From Ruminococcus sp. AF41-9 (lineage in GTDB: Bacteria > Bacillota > Clostridia > Lachnospirales > Lachnospiraceae), in contig NZ_QUDO01000050.1 in NCBI RefSeq assembly GCF_003477525.1, positions 1 through 30,253 on the forward strand: 30,253 bases of DNA, in the 5' to 3' direction. Position numbers and translations under genes: made by a program. The notes under the pieces were generated by a model that was not told the origin of the DNA, searched no databases, and saw only the letters and a program-made list of their open reading frames with translations. Shown piece after piece: positions 1 through 8,750 of this stretch. The stretch's first letter is position 1; each line of letters opens with the position of its first letter.

Positions 1-4
1 CCTG

Positions 5-27
5 AAAAAAGGCGGTATCCCGCCTTA
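5..27 (-). terminator. Hairpin with A-tract, terminator for minus-strand transcription
   Basis: AAGGCGG and CCGCCTT form a 7-bp stem around TATC, preceded by six A. Read on the minus strand this is a GC-rich stem followed by a T6 tract, the form of an intrinsic terminator; on the plus strand it has only TTAATT after it. No gene is visible before it in this window, so which transcript it ends is unknown. Confidence 0.4.
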
Positions 28-36
28 ATTCAGATG

Positions 37-65
37 CTCTGGTAACTCAGTTACCGAGTAATTCA
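37..65 (+). other. Stem-loop target and IBS1 of the group IIC intron
   Basis: CTC and GGTAAC pair with GTTACC and GAG (one bulged T, loop TCA), and the stem is followed by TAATTCA and then the intron start. Group IIC introns are known to insert just 3' of such stem-loops, often terminators. ATTCA at 61-65 is complementary to TGAAT at 248-252 inside the intron, a candidate IBS1/EBS1 pair. The pairing is seen; its role is inferred. Confidence 0.5.
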
Positions 66-556
66 GTTCGCCCGGCGCGAACGTTATTCTTAAAGGTGAA
101 AGTCCTAAGTGCGCCTGTTAGCGGGAAGCACATAGCCAACAAGGCAAGGGTGTCCACTGTAAAGTGGAATCTGAAGGAAGCATGAGGCAAACCATTGGTC
201 CGACGAACAGAAATCATGTATAAGGCTTACAGTTCGGATAAGACTGCTGAATAAGTTGAAGTCCAATAGCTAACAGAGGACTGGTAGTAGACATGGCGGA
301 TAGGTGATGGGAAAGATAGCGTATTTTAACCGGGGAGATCCTATGAGTGGTTTCATCAGCCATAGTAACAACGAATCATAGGAAGTCAGCAGATGTCATA
401 GTAGCGAAGAAGTCCGGGAAACCGGATGGAGCAAAGGACAGAACAGTTAATCAGCTGGAGTACGTCCTAATTGAGAGTTTTAGACGAAACACATGCCGAG
501 AGGAGTACCACAAGTACTAAGTGGTCGGAACTCACGAAAAGGAAAGGAAACAGTGC

Positions 557-1834
557 ATGGAGGAACAAGGAATATTTATAGAACGCATTCTGTCAAATGA
601 AAACATGAATCGTGCCTACAAACAGGTGAAAAAGAATAAAGGTGCGGCAGGAATAGACGGAATGGAATGTGCCGATTTGCTTTCTCATTTGAAAGTAAAT
701 GGACAGCAACTCAGAGAGAGTATAAGAAATCAGTCATACAAACCAATGCCAGTAAAGAGAGTGGAAATCCCTAAAGCAGACGGAAGCAAACGAAAACTTG
801 GTATTCCAACTGTCACAGATCGCGTGGTACAACAAGCAGCCGCACAGGTATTAACACCTATATATGAAAGAAAATTTCATGAGAACAGCTATGGATTCAG
901 ACCCGGAAAAAGTGCACAGAAGGCAGTATTAAAAGCAGTTGAATACATGAATGAAGGATATAACTGGGTCGTGGATATTGACTTGGAAAAGTTTTTTGAT
1001 ACGGTAGAACACGACAAGTTAATATCAGTTTTGAACAAAGAGATTAAGGATGGAAAAATACTTTCGCTAATCCGAAAATTTCTAGTAAGTGGAGTTATGG
1101 TTGGAGAACAGATAGAAGAAACAGAAATCGGAACCCCACAAGGGGGAAATATTTCACCACTTCTCGCTAACATACTGCTCAATGAATTGGATTGGGAACT
1201 TGAAAGCCGAGGACTTAAATTTGCACGATATGCAGATGACTGTATTATTTTTGTCAAAAGCGAAAAAGCTGCGGCAAGGGTAATGGAATCGGTCACGAAG
1301 TATATTGAAAATGTTCTGCGGCTGAAAGTGAACAGGGGCAAGAGTAAAATAGGGAGACCCACAGAAATACAATATCTGGGATTTGCCTTCTATTATCAGT
1401 TTCAAGAAAAGAAATATAAGATAAAAGTCCCTCAAAAGTCATTGGATAAGGTAATGAAGAAAGTCAGAAAATTAACGAGCCGCAAATGGGGCGTAAGTAA
1501 CTCATATAAAGCCCAAAAGATAGCGGAAGTGGTAAGAGGCTGGATCAATTACTTTAAAATTGGCTCAATTCTTACAGCAACCCGAAGACTCGATACGGTT
1601 ATTAGGTACAGATTCAGGATGTGCATATGGAAACATTGGAAAAATCCTAAAACCAGATATAAAAATCTGGTAAAATTGGGTGTTAGTAAAAAGAATGCAA
1701 AAAGTGCGGCAGGGTTCCATGGATATGCTCGGGTTTGTCGTACAGAAACTATTTGCTATGCAATGTCAAATACACGTCTGAAAAAGTTCGGGTTACTCTC
1801 AGCAGAGGAATATTTTTGTCAAACAAGATGTTAA
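557..1834 (+). CDS. ltrA: Group II intron reverse transcriptase/maturase
   Basis: The intron-encoded protein helps the intron RNA fold and splice, and copies it into DNA during retrohoming. It is 425 residues from the ATG at 557, which follows a purine-rich AGGAAAGG; an earlier GTG at 521 lacks a better site. The reverse transcriptase domain covers roughly residues 30-290, with RT0/RT1 fingers, the GTPQGGNISP motif and the catalytic YADD at about 225-228. A maturase (X) domain follows, with RGWINYFKIG and the basic MCIWKHWK segment. There is no HNH endonuclease domain, as is usual for class C proteins, so mobility would rely on nicked or replicating target DNA. The reading frame is intact and full length for the class, so the element may be active. 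Its overall pattern resembles the E. rectale maturase. Confidence 0.95.
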   Translation: MEEQGIFIERILSNENMNRAYKQVKKNKGAAGIDGMECADLLSHLKVNGQQLRESIRNQSYKPMPVKRVEIPKADGSKRKLGIPTVTDRVVQQAAAQVLTPIYERKFHENSYGFRPGKSAQKAVLKAVEYMNEGYNWVVDIDLEKFFDTVEHDKLISVLNKEIKDGKILSLIRKFLVSGVMVGEQIEETEIGTPQGGNISPLLANILLNELDWELESRGLKFARYADDCIIFVKSEKAAARVMESVTKYIENVLRLKVNRGKSKIGRPTEIQYLGFAFYYQFQEKKYKIKVPQKSLDKVMKKVRKLTSRKWGVSNSYKAQKIAEVVRGWINYFKIGSILTATRRLDTVIRYRFRMCIWKHWKNPKTRYKNLVKLGVSKKNAKSAAGFHGYARVCRTETICYAMSNTRLKKFGLLSAEEYFCQTRC

Positions 1835-1840
1835 GTTAAC

Positions 1841-1912
<72 letters not shown>

Positions 1913-2549
1913 CGGGACGGAGAAATGAGTCCTGCGAAACCGAAGGAAGGATTTGATGTGATTCCGATGTGGGTTACGGATATGAATTTTCCGACTGTGC
2001 CGACGATTCCGGAGGCAATCATTGAACGTGCGAAGCATCCGGCATATGGATATTTTTCACCGAGGGAAGAATATTTTCCAGTCTGTTATTGACTGGCAGA
2101 CGAAGAGGAATGGTGTGACGGGACTGACAAAGGAACATATTGGTTATGAGAATGGGGTGCTGGGTTGCGTAGTTTCCGCGTTGACAGCCTTTGCAGCACC
2201 GGGGGATGCAGTACTGCTTCACAGTCCGACTTATATCGGATTCAAAGGATGTATTGGAAACAATGGATTTAAGATGGTGCACAGTCCGTTAAAGAAAGAT
2301 GAAGCTGGAATCTGGCGAATGGATTTCGAAGATATGGATGCGAAAATCAAGGCAAATAACATTCATGTGGTAGTTTTCTGCAGTCCTCATAATCCATGCG
2401 GACGTGTGTGGGAAAAGTGGGAAATTGAGAAAGCAATGGAAGTTTACAGGGCAAATGACTGTGTTGTAATCTCCGATGAAATCTGGTCTGATCTATTCTG
2501 GAAAAACAGCGGTATTAAAAATTATTTGTATGTATTTCACATACAATAG
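1913..2549 (+). pseudogene. Broken MalY/PatB-type PLP-dependent C-S lyase
   Basis: The intact family is about 390 residues and cleaves cystathionine-like C-S bonds with pyridoxal phosphate. Here the coding frame opens directly at the intron 3' end, passes through GFDVIPMWVTDMNFP, and breaks at the T4 run at 2074-2077, where one extra T shifts the frame into a TGA. The remainder continues in another frame (FQSVIDWQTKRNGVTGL onward) through SPHNPCGRVW and SDEIWSD. Family similarity stops just after SDEIWSDLF, leaving about 15 unrelated residues before TAG. The C-terminal half, including the PLP-lysine segment, is absent, and so are the first 25 or so residues, which are not found on the other side of the intron. 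Three separate lesions make this a real pseudogene rather than a sequencing artefact. Confidence 0.85.
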
Positions 2550-2666
2550 ATACATATCTGAATAATCATAAGAAAATCTTAAGAATTTGTCCCTTTCATA
2601 TTAAGATGTGTTGATTATTCTAATATCAGAAAGAGAAAAAGAGGTTTAAAGAGGGAGGTGCATGAA

Positions 2667-3362
2667 GTGGCGAATATTCTGGTCTGCGATGACGATAAGG
2701 ACATCGTGGAAGCAATCAGTATTTATCTGGAACAGGAAGGATATACAATTTTCAAAGCATATGACGGTATGGAAGCGATTAACGTACTGCGCAGTCAGCC
2801 GGTGGATTTACTTATCATAGATATTATGATGCCGAAGCTGGATGGCATCCGGGCTACTTTGAAAATCAGGGAAGAGAATCCGCTTCCGATCATCATTCTT
2901 TCTGCAAAATCAGAAGATGCAGATAAGATTCTTGGATTAAATGTAGGTGCAGACGATTATGTGACAAAACCTTTTAATCCGCTGGAACTGGTGGCAAGGG
3001 TGAAATCACAGCTTCGAAGATATACAAGACTGGGAGCAGCAATACCTGTGGAGAATGCTCATATCTACGAGACAGGAGGTCTGAGCATAAACGATGACCT
3101 GAAGGAAGTCAGGGTAGACGGTGATGTAGTGAAGCTGACACCTATTGAGTACAATATCCTTCTTCTACTGATGAAGAATCAGGGAAGGGTATTTTCCATT
3201 AATCAGATTTACGAAAACATCTGGAATGAGGAAGCAGTTGCTGCAGATAATACAGTGGCAGTGCATATCCGGCATATCAGAGAAAAAATTGAGATTAATC
3301 CAAGGGAGCCAAGATACCTGAAGGTTGTGTGGGGACTTGGGTATAAAATTGAAAAAATTTAA
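2667..3362 (+). CDS. OmpR-family two-component response regulator
   Basis: Cytoplasmic transcription factor switched on by phosphoryl transfer from the kinase encoded next. It has 231 residues from a GTG at 2667, placed seven bases after GGGAGGTG; a GTG at 2658 lies inside that ribosome binding site and is less likely. The receiver domain (about 1-115) has the acidic DDD at 8-10, the phospho-acceptor Asp52 in IIDIMMP, and Lys101 in VTKPF. The winged-helix DNA-binding domain (about 130-230) has the typical LTPIEYNILLLL and RHIREKIE segments and ends GLGYKIEKI. The arrangement resembles VanR-like regulators, but the target genes are not shown by the sequence. The stop codon overlaps the start of a dispersed repeat. 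Confidence 0.93.
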   Translation: MANILVCDDDKDIVEAISIYLEQEGYTIFKAYDGMEAINVLRSQPVDLLIIDIMMPKLDGIRATLKIREENPLPIIILSAKSEDADKILGLNVGADDYVTKPFNPLELVARVKSQLRRYTRLGAAIPVENAHIYETGGLSINDDLKEVRVDGDVVKLTPIEYNILLLLMKNQGRVFSINQIYENIWNEEAVAADNTVAVHIRHIREKIEINPREPRYLKVVWGLGYKIEKI

Positions 3363-3425
3363 CCGAATCAAGTAGCGAAGCGGATGATTTTATCCGCTTG
3401 ACCTAAATCAAGTAACGGAGCGAAT
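3358..3425 (+). repeat. Dispersed palindromic repeat, short form (TTTAACC-AATCAAGTA family)
   Basis: TTTAACCGAATCAAGTAGCG begins on the last bases of the regulator gene, so the repeat overlaps its stop codon. AAGCGGAT (3378-3385) pairs with ATCCGCTT (3392-3399). A second diverged half, TCAAGTAACGGAGCGAATG, follows at 3408-3426. Related sequence lies at 8405-8566 and 9565-9646. It fills the whole gap between the regulator and kinase genes up to the kinase ribosome binding site. Confidence 0.7.
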
Positions 3426-3446
3426 GCAAAGGAAAGGGACAAAATT

Positions 3447-6119
3447 ATGAAGGGAAAAGGATACAGGAGCAATGCTGCCAAGGCGGTCTGGATCATAATC
3501 GTACATCTGGCAGCTGTGGCGGCTGTGATATGTGCAGCATTTTTTGTAATGATCTATCAGACGGGGATCCGTCTGGATGACAGAGGGAAAAGTTATATTC
3601 AGTCAGAGGGATTCAGGGAACGTCTGAATTCCAGAGGTACGGATATTCTGGAAAGTCTGTCAGCAAAAGAGGATATAGATTACCTTACAAATGCAGGTTC
3701 ATCAGCAGTGATTGATCTGGCAGAATTTAAGGAAAAAGGAAACACCCGTGATTCCATCAGAGACCTTTCTCTGAAAAATACTTTCGGGCTTGCGTACTCT
3801 GTAAGTGATCTTCTGGAGTGGGGAAAAGACTGGGAGGCAAACTATTATGAAGGTGTTTATGACGAAGATTCACAGGTCATAAGATGTGAATCTTCTGACG
3901 GAAGCAGCCACTATTTTTATCGGACTGACTTTAAAAAGATGGTGGCAGATGGAACACTGAAAATTAATTACAATACAGATTTTCTTGAAGAAGATGATTT
4001 CGAATCAAAGACCGAGTCCGAGAAACTGGATACCGTAGCAGATGAACTTTATTACGGATATACCTCACAATCAGAGAATATCGGCAACGTTACGGATACC
4101 AGAACAAACACAGAATATCCGGGATGTTTTTTCGTAGAACTGAGTCAGCTGGACGAGAAATTTGCACCACAGGGAGCTGAGAATATCCTGGATGCGGTAA
4201 ACAAAAGCACGGAATGGAATGGGAGACTGGAGGATGCATATAAGGAGTTATTCACACTTCTGGACTGTATCAGAGCTGTTCAGGATGATATAAATGTCAG
4301 TGACTGTGCCATATCACTTACGTCTGTATACAATACGTCCGGAGACTATGAGGAAGGGAGTACCAATCTCACATATCTTTTCGCAGATAAAGAGAAAAAG
4401 ACAATCTATACAAACAAAAAAGCATACAGCAGCTATTTACAGCTGGAGCAGAACCTTGAGAAAATATTTAAGGAAAAAGCATATGCAGTTGTTTACCCGG
4501 AATTAAGTAAGTGTGTTACAAATATTCCGGATGCAGACTTGCAGGTGTGGAATCATACCATTGATCAGAGCTTTGACACAAAGGATTTTGTATTTGCAGT
4601 TTCGGTTGATACGGAATTTTCTGTGGTAGATTCCATGGCTGATGAGGCAGAGAACTATGAGACATATTCAAAGCTTATGTTTCCGATGCTGGCAGGAGCA
4701 ATCTTCGGAAGTGTGCTTTGGCTGATCGGTATGGTGTGGCTGACTGTGACAGCAGGAAGGAAACCGAAGGATGAAGAAATTCATCTGAATGGATTTGACA
4801 GATGGTATACAGAAATTGCGGCAGGAGCAGTAATCGGTATATGGCTGGCAGGAACGATCATATCGGGAACTTTGATCGCCAACTCATCATTGGGTTACAG
4901 CCATGCAGTGGTGACAGTGATTGTTATCTGTCTCATATGTGGAACTTATACAATGGCATGGTTTTTGATCGGATATCTCAGCCTGGTAAGAAGAATAAAA
5001 GCAGGTACTCTATGGAAAAACAGTCTGATTAGAAAAGTTCTGAAATGGATTGGAAAATGCAGTGGGAAGCTTGCCGATTTTGCCAGAGCTTTTTCCAGAA
5101 ATACAGCAGAAAAAATAAAAGTTCTGCTTGTGGGAGGTGCATTTTTATTCTTGCAGTTTCTGATCATCGGCTGCATATTCAGTGGTGCAGGAGTATTCCT
5201 GCTGGCATTAATGGCTGTAGATGTGGCTGCTATGATTTTTGCTATCAGAAAAGCGGACGGACTGGATCTTATTATGGATGGTCTGAAGAAAATAAGCGAT
5301 GGAAAACTGCAGTATAAGATCAAAACAGATACACTTACCGGAAAACAGAAGGTGATGGCGGAATATATCAACAATATTGGCAGTGGTCTGGATGCTGCTG
5401 TGGAGAACAGCCTGAAAAAAGAAAGAATGCAGACAGAGCTGATCACAAATGTTTCCCATGATCTGAAAACACCTCTGACTTCTATCATCAATTATGTAGA
5501 TCTGATGAAACGCGAGAATCCGACAGACCCGAAAGTACAGGAGTATTTACGTGTTCTTGATGAGAAATCCCAGAGACTGAAAGTGCTTACGGAGGATGTG
5601 GTAGAAGCATCCAAGGCAAGCACAGGAAACATTAAACTGGATATGAACGATATTGATTTCATAGAAATGGTGCAGCAGGTAATCGGAGAGTTTGAAGAAA
5701 AATTTCAGGAAAAGAACCTCACCATGATGGTACATTTCACAGACGAACCATCCGTGATTTATGCAGACGGACAGAGAATGTGGCGCGTTCTGGAAAATGT
5801 ATTTGGCAATGTAGTTAAGTATGCAATGGAAGGTACCAGAGTATACGCAGAGATCAGTAACCAGAATAAAAAAGTAATCTTTTCTCTGAAAAACATCTCT
5901 GCACAGCCACTGAATTTCTCCGCAGACGAACTGACAGAACGATTTATCAGAGGAGATGTGGCGAGAAATACAGAAGGAAGCGGACTTGGACTTTCCATTG
6001 CAAAGAGTCTTACAGAATTACAGGGTGGAGAGTTTAAACTGCATCTGGATGGGGATCTGTTTAAGGTAATGATCACGTTTGCGACGAAGAATATAACGAA
6101 AGATACAGCAGAGAAATAA
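3447..6119 (+). CDS. Large membrane sensor histidine kinase, partner of the preceding regulator
   Basis: An 890-residue inner-membrane kinase. TM1 lies at about 13-37, followed by a long extracytoplasmic region (about 40-408) with many acidic residues and no family I recognise. Five further hydrophobic segments lie near 411-437, 455-475, 485-512, 557-578 and 580-600. A HAMP-like linker (about 603-650) leads to the dimerization/phospho-acceptor helix with His671 in NVSHDLKTPLTS. The ATPase domain has an N-box (ENVFGNVVKYA, about 780) and a G-box (GSGLGLSIAKSL, about 844). The regulator gene ends 84 bases upstream on the same strand, so the two very likely act as a pair. The signal sensed is unknown; the long outer domain and the extra TM bundle suggest an envelope or cell-surface stimulus (inference). 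The start follows GGAAAGGGAC. Confidence 0.92.
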   Translation: MKGKGYRSNAAKAVWIIIVHLAAVAAVICAAFFVMIYQTGIRLDDRGKSYIQSEGFRERLNSRGTDILESLSAKEDIDYLTNAGSSAVIDLAEFKEKGNTRDSIRDLSLKNTFGLAYSVSDLLEWGKDWEANYYEGVYDEDSQVIRCESSDGSSHYFYRTDFKKMVADGTLKINYNTDFLEEDDFESKTESEKLDTVADELYYGYTSQSENIGNVTDTRTNTEYPGCFFVELSQLDEKFAPQGAENILDAVNKSTEWNGRLEDAYKELFTLLDCIRAVQDDINVSDCAISLTSVYNTSGDYEEGSTNLTYLFADKEKKTIYTNKKAYSSYLQLEQNLEKIFKEKAYAVVYPELSKCVTNIPDADLQVWNHTIDQSFDTKDFVFAVSVDTEFSVVDSMADEAENYETYSKLMFPMLAGAIFGSVLWLIGMVWLTVTAGRKPKDEEIHLNGFDRWYTEIAAGAVIGIWLAGTIISGTLIANSSLGYSHAVVTVIVICLICGTYTMAWFLIGYLSLVRRIKAGTLWKNSLIRKVLKWIGKCSGKLADFARAFSRNTAEKIKVLLVGGAFLFLQFLIIGCIFSGAGVFLLALMAVDVAAMIFAIRKADGLDLIMDGLKKISDGKLQYKIKTDTLTGKQKVMAEYINNIGSGLDAAVENSLKKERMQTELITNVSHDLKTPLTSIINYVDLMKRENPTDPKVQEYLRVLDEKSQRLKVLTEDVVEASKASTGNIKLDMNDIDFIEMVQQVIGEFEEKFQEKNLTMMVHFTDEPSVIYADGQRMWRVLENVFGNVVKYAMEGTRVYAEISNQNKKVIFSLKNISAQPLNFSADELTERFIRGDVARNTEGSGLGLSIAKSLTELQGGEFKLHLDGDLFKVMITFATKNITKDTAEK

Positions 6120-6151
6120 GAATGAGATATAATAGAAAATAAATACAGTAA

Positions 6152-6210
6152 CCAGGGCAGGACATGTGGTAGCGAGAGCTGCTATCGTGTGTCCTGCCCT
6201 TGGTGTTTTT
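6152..6210 (+). terminator. Intrinsic terminator after the two-component pair
   Basis: CCAGGGCAGGACA pairs with TGTCCTGCCCTTGG, with an inner AGC-GAGA-GCT hairpin, followed by GTGTTTTT. It closes the regulator-kinase transcript 33 bases after the kinase stop. Confidence 0.85.
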
Positions 6211-6362
6211 CAGAGGTCTGATTATGAGAGTAAGGGAAAAGATATTGTTTATAGGTCACTATTCTGTGAGAAACAGATGTCGAAAAAAATTCTGGCAGGT
6301 ATAGAACATGTCTGATAAGATATATGTTATAGTAACCAGTTGCTTAAGTATATATTCAGCGC

Positions 6363-6692
6363 ATGACGATCAGTTATCATGATTATAAAGAAGATTTTTA
6401 TCATGCATTTCTGGCAGGGATTTTTGCCGGAGCAGGTTATGTGGTACAGTCTAACAAAGAACATGGAGAGGGGCGCAGTGATATTGTAGTATTAGATTCC
6501 AGAAATGGCAGAGTAGCTGTTTTTGAAGCAAAATATTTAAGGATACTTGGACATTTGTAGGATGACTGTGAAAAAGCTGTCAGACAGATAAATGACAGAA
6601 TGTATGCAGATGAATTTGCGGATAATTATGATGAGGTATTTTGTTATGGGATTTCTTTTTACAAAAAGAGATGTATGGTAAAAAGAAAATAG
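6363..6692 (+). pseudogene. Remnant of an AAA-ATPase-like protein's PD-(D/E)XK nuclease domain (DUF1703 type)
   Basis: The segment reads YHDYKEDFYHAFLAGIFAG, then GEGRSDIVVLD and VAVFEAKY. It matches the C-terminal nuclease domain (PD-D/ExK) of the DUF1703 family common in gut Firmicutes and Bacteroides; the D in RSDIVV and the ExK in FEAK are the catalytic-type residues. A TAG at 6558-6560 interrupts it, but the same frame continues past the stop through DDCEKAVRQINDRMYADEF and FCYGISFYKKRC to a final TAG at 6690. The N-terminal ATPase part (normally some 400 residues) is absent; an in-frame TAA lies 18 bases upstream of the first ATG. No ribosome binding site is seen. It is a gene relic, with the C-terminal end preserved. 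Confidence 0.8.
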
Positions 6693-6770
6693 ATAAGATA
6701 ATATGAAGCAATTTTTCCGGAAATGGATAAGATTACAAAATACGATGACATAAGAAAAGAGGACAGAAAG

Positions 6771-7481
6771 ATGAACTACAGTTTTAACAGCAGAGTCAGA
6801 TACAGTGAGACAGGTGAAGACGGCAGACTGACATTACCTGGGGTTTTGAATTATTTTCAGGATTGTTGTACATTTCATGCGGAGTCGGTCGGACTTGGCG
6901 GGGATGTGCTGAAAGCGAGGGACAGGGCGTGGGTTCTTTCTTCCTGGCAGGTGATCGTGGATGAATATCCGGTGATGGGGACAGAGATTAAGATTACAAC
7001 AGCAGCTTATGAATTCAAGGGATTTATGGGAATGCGTAACTTTATCATAGAGACTACAGACGGAAAAAGACTGGCATGGGCCAATTCGAACTGGACACAT
7101 CTGGTAATCAGTACGGGACTTCCGGCGCGGCTGACTCCGGTAGATACAGACAACTATGTACTCAGCGAAAAAATGGAAATGGATTATGCTCCAAGGAAAA
7201 TCAAACTGCCGGACAGTATGATCCCACAGGAATCTTTCGCAGTGCAGAAGCATCATCTGGATACTAATCATCATGTAAATAACTGTCAGTACATCTGTAT
7301 GGCAGAAGATTTTCTGCCGGAGGATTTCAAAGTATACCAGATGCGCGCAGAATATAAGATGCAGGCAAAACTTGGAGATACCATCTGCCCGAAAACAAAG
7401 ACTGAAGCCGGGAAAGTAGTGGTATCTCTGAATGATGAAAATGGGAAGCCGTATGCAGTAGTGGAATTTACTGAAAAATAA
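6771..7481 (+). CDS. Acyl-ACP thioesterase (FatA/FatB-like)
   Basis: Hydrolyses acyl chains from acyl carrier protein, releasing free fatty acids in the cytoplasm. It is 236 residues from the ATG at 6771, which follows AGAGGA by seven bases; an upstream in-frame ATG at 6723 has no such site. Two hotdog folds are visible: the first begins SRVRYSETGEDGRLTLPGVLNYFQD (split here as about residues 7-31) and ends near residue 125. The second holds the active-site-like DTNHHVNNCQYI at about 164-175, with the Asn/His arrangement of the family. The length is usual for bacterial members of PF01643. It stands alone between a gene relic and araD. Chain-length preference cannot be read from sequence. Confidence 0.88.
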   Translation: MNYSFNSRVRYSETGEDGRLTLPGVLNYFQDCCTFHAESVGLGGDVLKARDRAWVLSSWQVIVDEYPVMGTEIKITTAAYEFKGFMGMRNFIIETTDGKRLAWANSNWTHLVISTGLPARLTPVDTDNYVLSEKMEMDYAPRKIKLPDSMIPQESFAVQKHHLDTNHHVNNCQYICMAEDFLPEDFKVYQMRAEYKMQAKLGDTICPKTKTEAGKVVVSLNDENGKPYAVVEFTEK

Positions 7482-7574
7482 GAAAGATTTTTGCAAAGAT
7501 ATTTTTCAGACTGTAAAATTCCGATAACCTGTTAAGGATAAATACTGATTTATATGAGAATGGAAAGATACAAG

Positions 7575-7604
7575 TTGGTACATGTACCGTACAAGTGATA
7601 TAAT
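7575..7604 (+). promoter_or_regulatory. Candidate araD promoter with overlapping palindromic operator
   Basis: A -10 TATAAT (7599-7604) lies 18 bases after TTGGTA (7575-7580). The perfect 12-bp palindrome GGTACATGTACC (7577-7588) overlaps the -35, and GTACAAG follows at 7590-7596. The GTAC-centred form recalls operators of GntR-type DNA-binding domains, including the sugar regulator AraR, whose known site is built on TTGTACGTACAA. The sequence elements are seen; the regulator is inference. Confidence 0.5.
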
Positions 7605-7704
7605 ACAGATAACAAAAGAAACTGTAGTGCTCACAAAGTATATGTGATGTTACTGTACACAAAGTGGACAGCAACTATCTGAAAAGCAAAAGGAGAAGGA
7701 AACT

Positions 7705-8397
7705 ATGCTGGAAAAATTAAAAGAGGAAGTTTACAAAGCAAATATGGATCTTCCGAAATACGGACTTGTTACATTTACATGGGGTAATGTCAGCGGAATC
7801 GACAGAGAAAAGGGTCTTTTTGTTATCAAACCAAGTGGAGTAGACTATGATTTACTCACACCGGACGACATGGTTGTTATGGATCTGGAAGGAAACAAAG
7901 TAGAAGGAAGATACAATCCATCTTCTGATACAGCAACCCATCTGGAACTTTACAAAGCATTCCCGAACATTGGTGGAGTTGTACATACACATTCTTCATG
8001 GGCAACAAGCTGGGCACAGGCAGGAAGAGGAATTCCTTGCTATGGAACCACACATGCAGACTACATGTATGGAGAAATCCCATGTGCAAGATGTCTGGAA
8101 GGTAAAGAATTTGACGAATATGAAAAGAACACAGGTCTTCTGATCGTTGATCTTTTCAAAGATAAAGATTATGAAGCAGTACCGGCTGTACTCTGCAAAA
8201 ACCATGGACCATTTGCATGGGGCAAAGATGCTCACGAAGCAGTACATAACGCAGTAGTTCTTGAAGAAGTTGCAAAAATGGCAGCACGCTGTGAGATGAT
8301 CAACCCACAGGTAAAACCAGCTCCACAGGATCTTCAGGATAAGCATTATTACAGAAAACATGGTGCAAATGCATACTATGGTCAGGGAAATAAATAA
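7705..8397 (+). CDS. araD: L-ribulose-5-phosphate 4-epimerase
   Basis: Converts L-ribulose 5-phosphate to D-xylulose 5-phosphate, the last step of L-arabinose entry into the pentose phosphate pathway. The 230-residue protein matches the class II aldolase/AraD family along its length: TWGNVS near 25-30, KPSGVDY, SSDT (Asp75), zinc ligands His94 and His96 in HTHS, Asp119 in THADY, His167 in KNHGPFAWG, and the AraD-type C-terminal [14 protein letters not shown]. These distinguish it from L-fuculose-phosphate aldolase. The start has a strong AAGGAGAAGG. No araA or araB is adjacent, so it is an orphan copy that may serve arabinose, ascorbate or ribulose phosphate routes. A palindrome over its promoter suggests local sugar control. 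A long structured repeat starts ten bases after its stop. Confidence 0.93.
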   Translation: MLEKLKEEVYKANMDLPKYGLVTFTWGNVSGIDREKGLFVIKPSGVDYDLLTPDDMVVMDLEGNKVEGRYNPSSDTATHLELYKAFPNIGGVVHTHSSWATSWAQAGRGIPCYGTTHADYMYGEIPCARCLEGKEFDEYEKNTGLLIVDLFKDKDYEAVPAVLCKNHGPFAWGKDAHEAVHNAVVLEEVAKMAARCEMINPQVKPAPQDLQDKHYYRKHGANAYYGQGNK

Positions 8398-8404
8398 AAA
8401 ATTG

Positions 8405-8528
8405 TTTAACCAAATCAAGTAAGTCCCCTGCTTCAATTGCGAAAAGCAATAAGCAGTGGGTGGGGACTTGCTTGTATCAGGAGGCGTGCAAGCGCCTTCT
8501 GATAAACTGCGAAGCAGTTATTTGGTTA
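8405..8528 (+). repeat. Dispersed palindromic repeat, long cloverleaf form
   Basis: An outer stem TAACCAAAT (8407-8415)/ATTTGGTTA (8520-8528) encloses three hairpins. The first is a long arm, AAGTCCCC-TGCTT-ATTGC paired with GCAAT-AAGCA-GGGGACTT (8420-8468). The second is TATCAG-GAGGCG with CGCCTT-CTGATA (8475-8504). The third is AACTGC-GAA-GCAGTT (8505-8519). A shorter relative with only the first arm lies at 9565-9646. Complementarity this regular suggests folding as RNA or as a mobile palindromic element. Confidence 0.75.
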
Positions 8529-8531
8529 TGA

Positions 8532-8566
8532 GCAAGTAGCAAAGCGGATTGCGAATATCCGCTTGA
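8532..8566 (+). repeat. Dispersed palindromic repeat, AAGCGGAT hairpin module
   Basis: GCAAGTAGCAAAGCGGAT is followed by ATCCGCTTGAC. AAGCGGAT (8542-8549) pairs with ATCCGCTT (8556-8563). The module repeats the hairpin at 3368-3401 with a different loop and lies directly beside the long form. Confidence 0.65.
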
Positions 8567-8590
8567 CAATGCAGGATAAATGATAAAAGT

Positions 8591-8636
8591 CTCCCGGAAA
8601 GAGTGAAGCCAGCTCTTGATACCGGGAGATTTTTTC
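8591..8636 (+). terminator. Intrinsic terminator after araD
   Basis: CTCCCGG (8591-8597) pairs with CCGGGAG (8622-8628), with inner AGAG/CTCT pairing, followed by ATTTTTT. It lies beyond the repeat cluster, so the repeats would be part of the araD transcript. Confidence 0.8.
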
Positions 8637-8750
8637 GATATGGAAAAAGAGTAAAACTATTATGAATTTGTGGAAAATCATATTTAGATATTGCAAGGTA
8701 TGTGGAAAACATATAGTATAAACAAAAAATATATGTATGAGGGTGGGAGT

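Noticed and set aside
6723..6770. Upstream ATG extending the thioesterase by 16 residues
   Set aside because: No ribosome binding site before it, and the extra residues do not belong to the family; ATG 6771 follows AGAGGA at good spacing.
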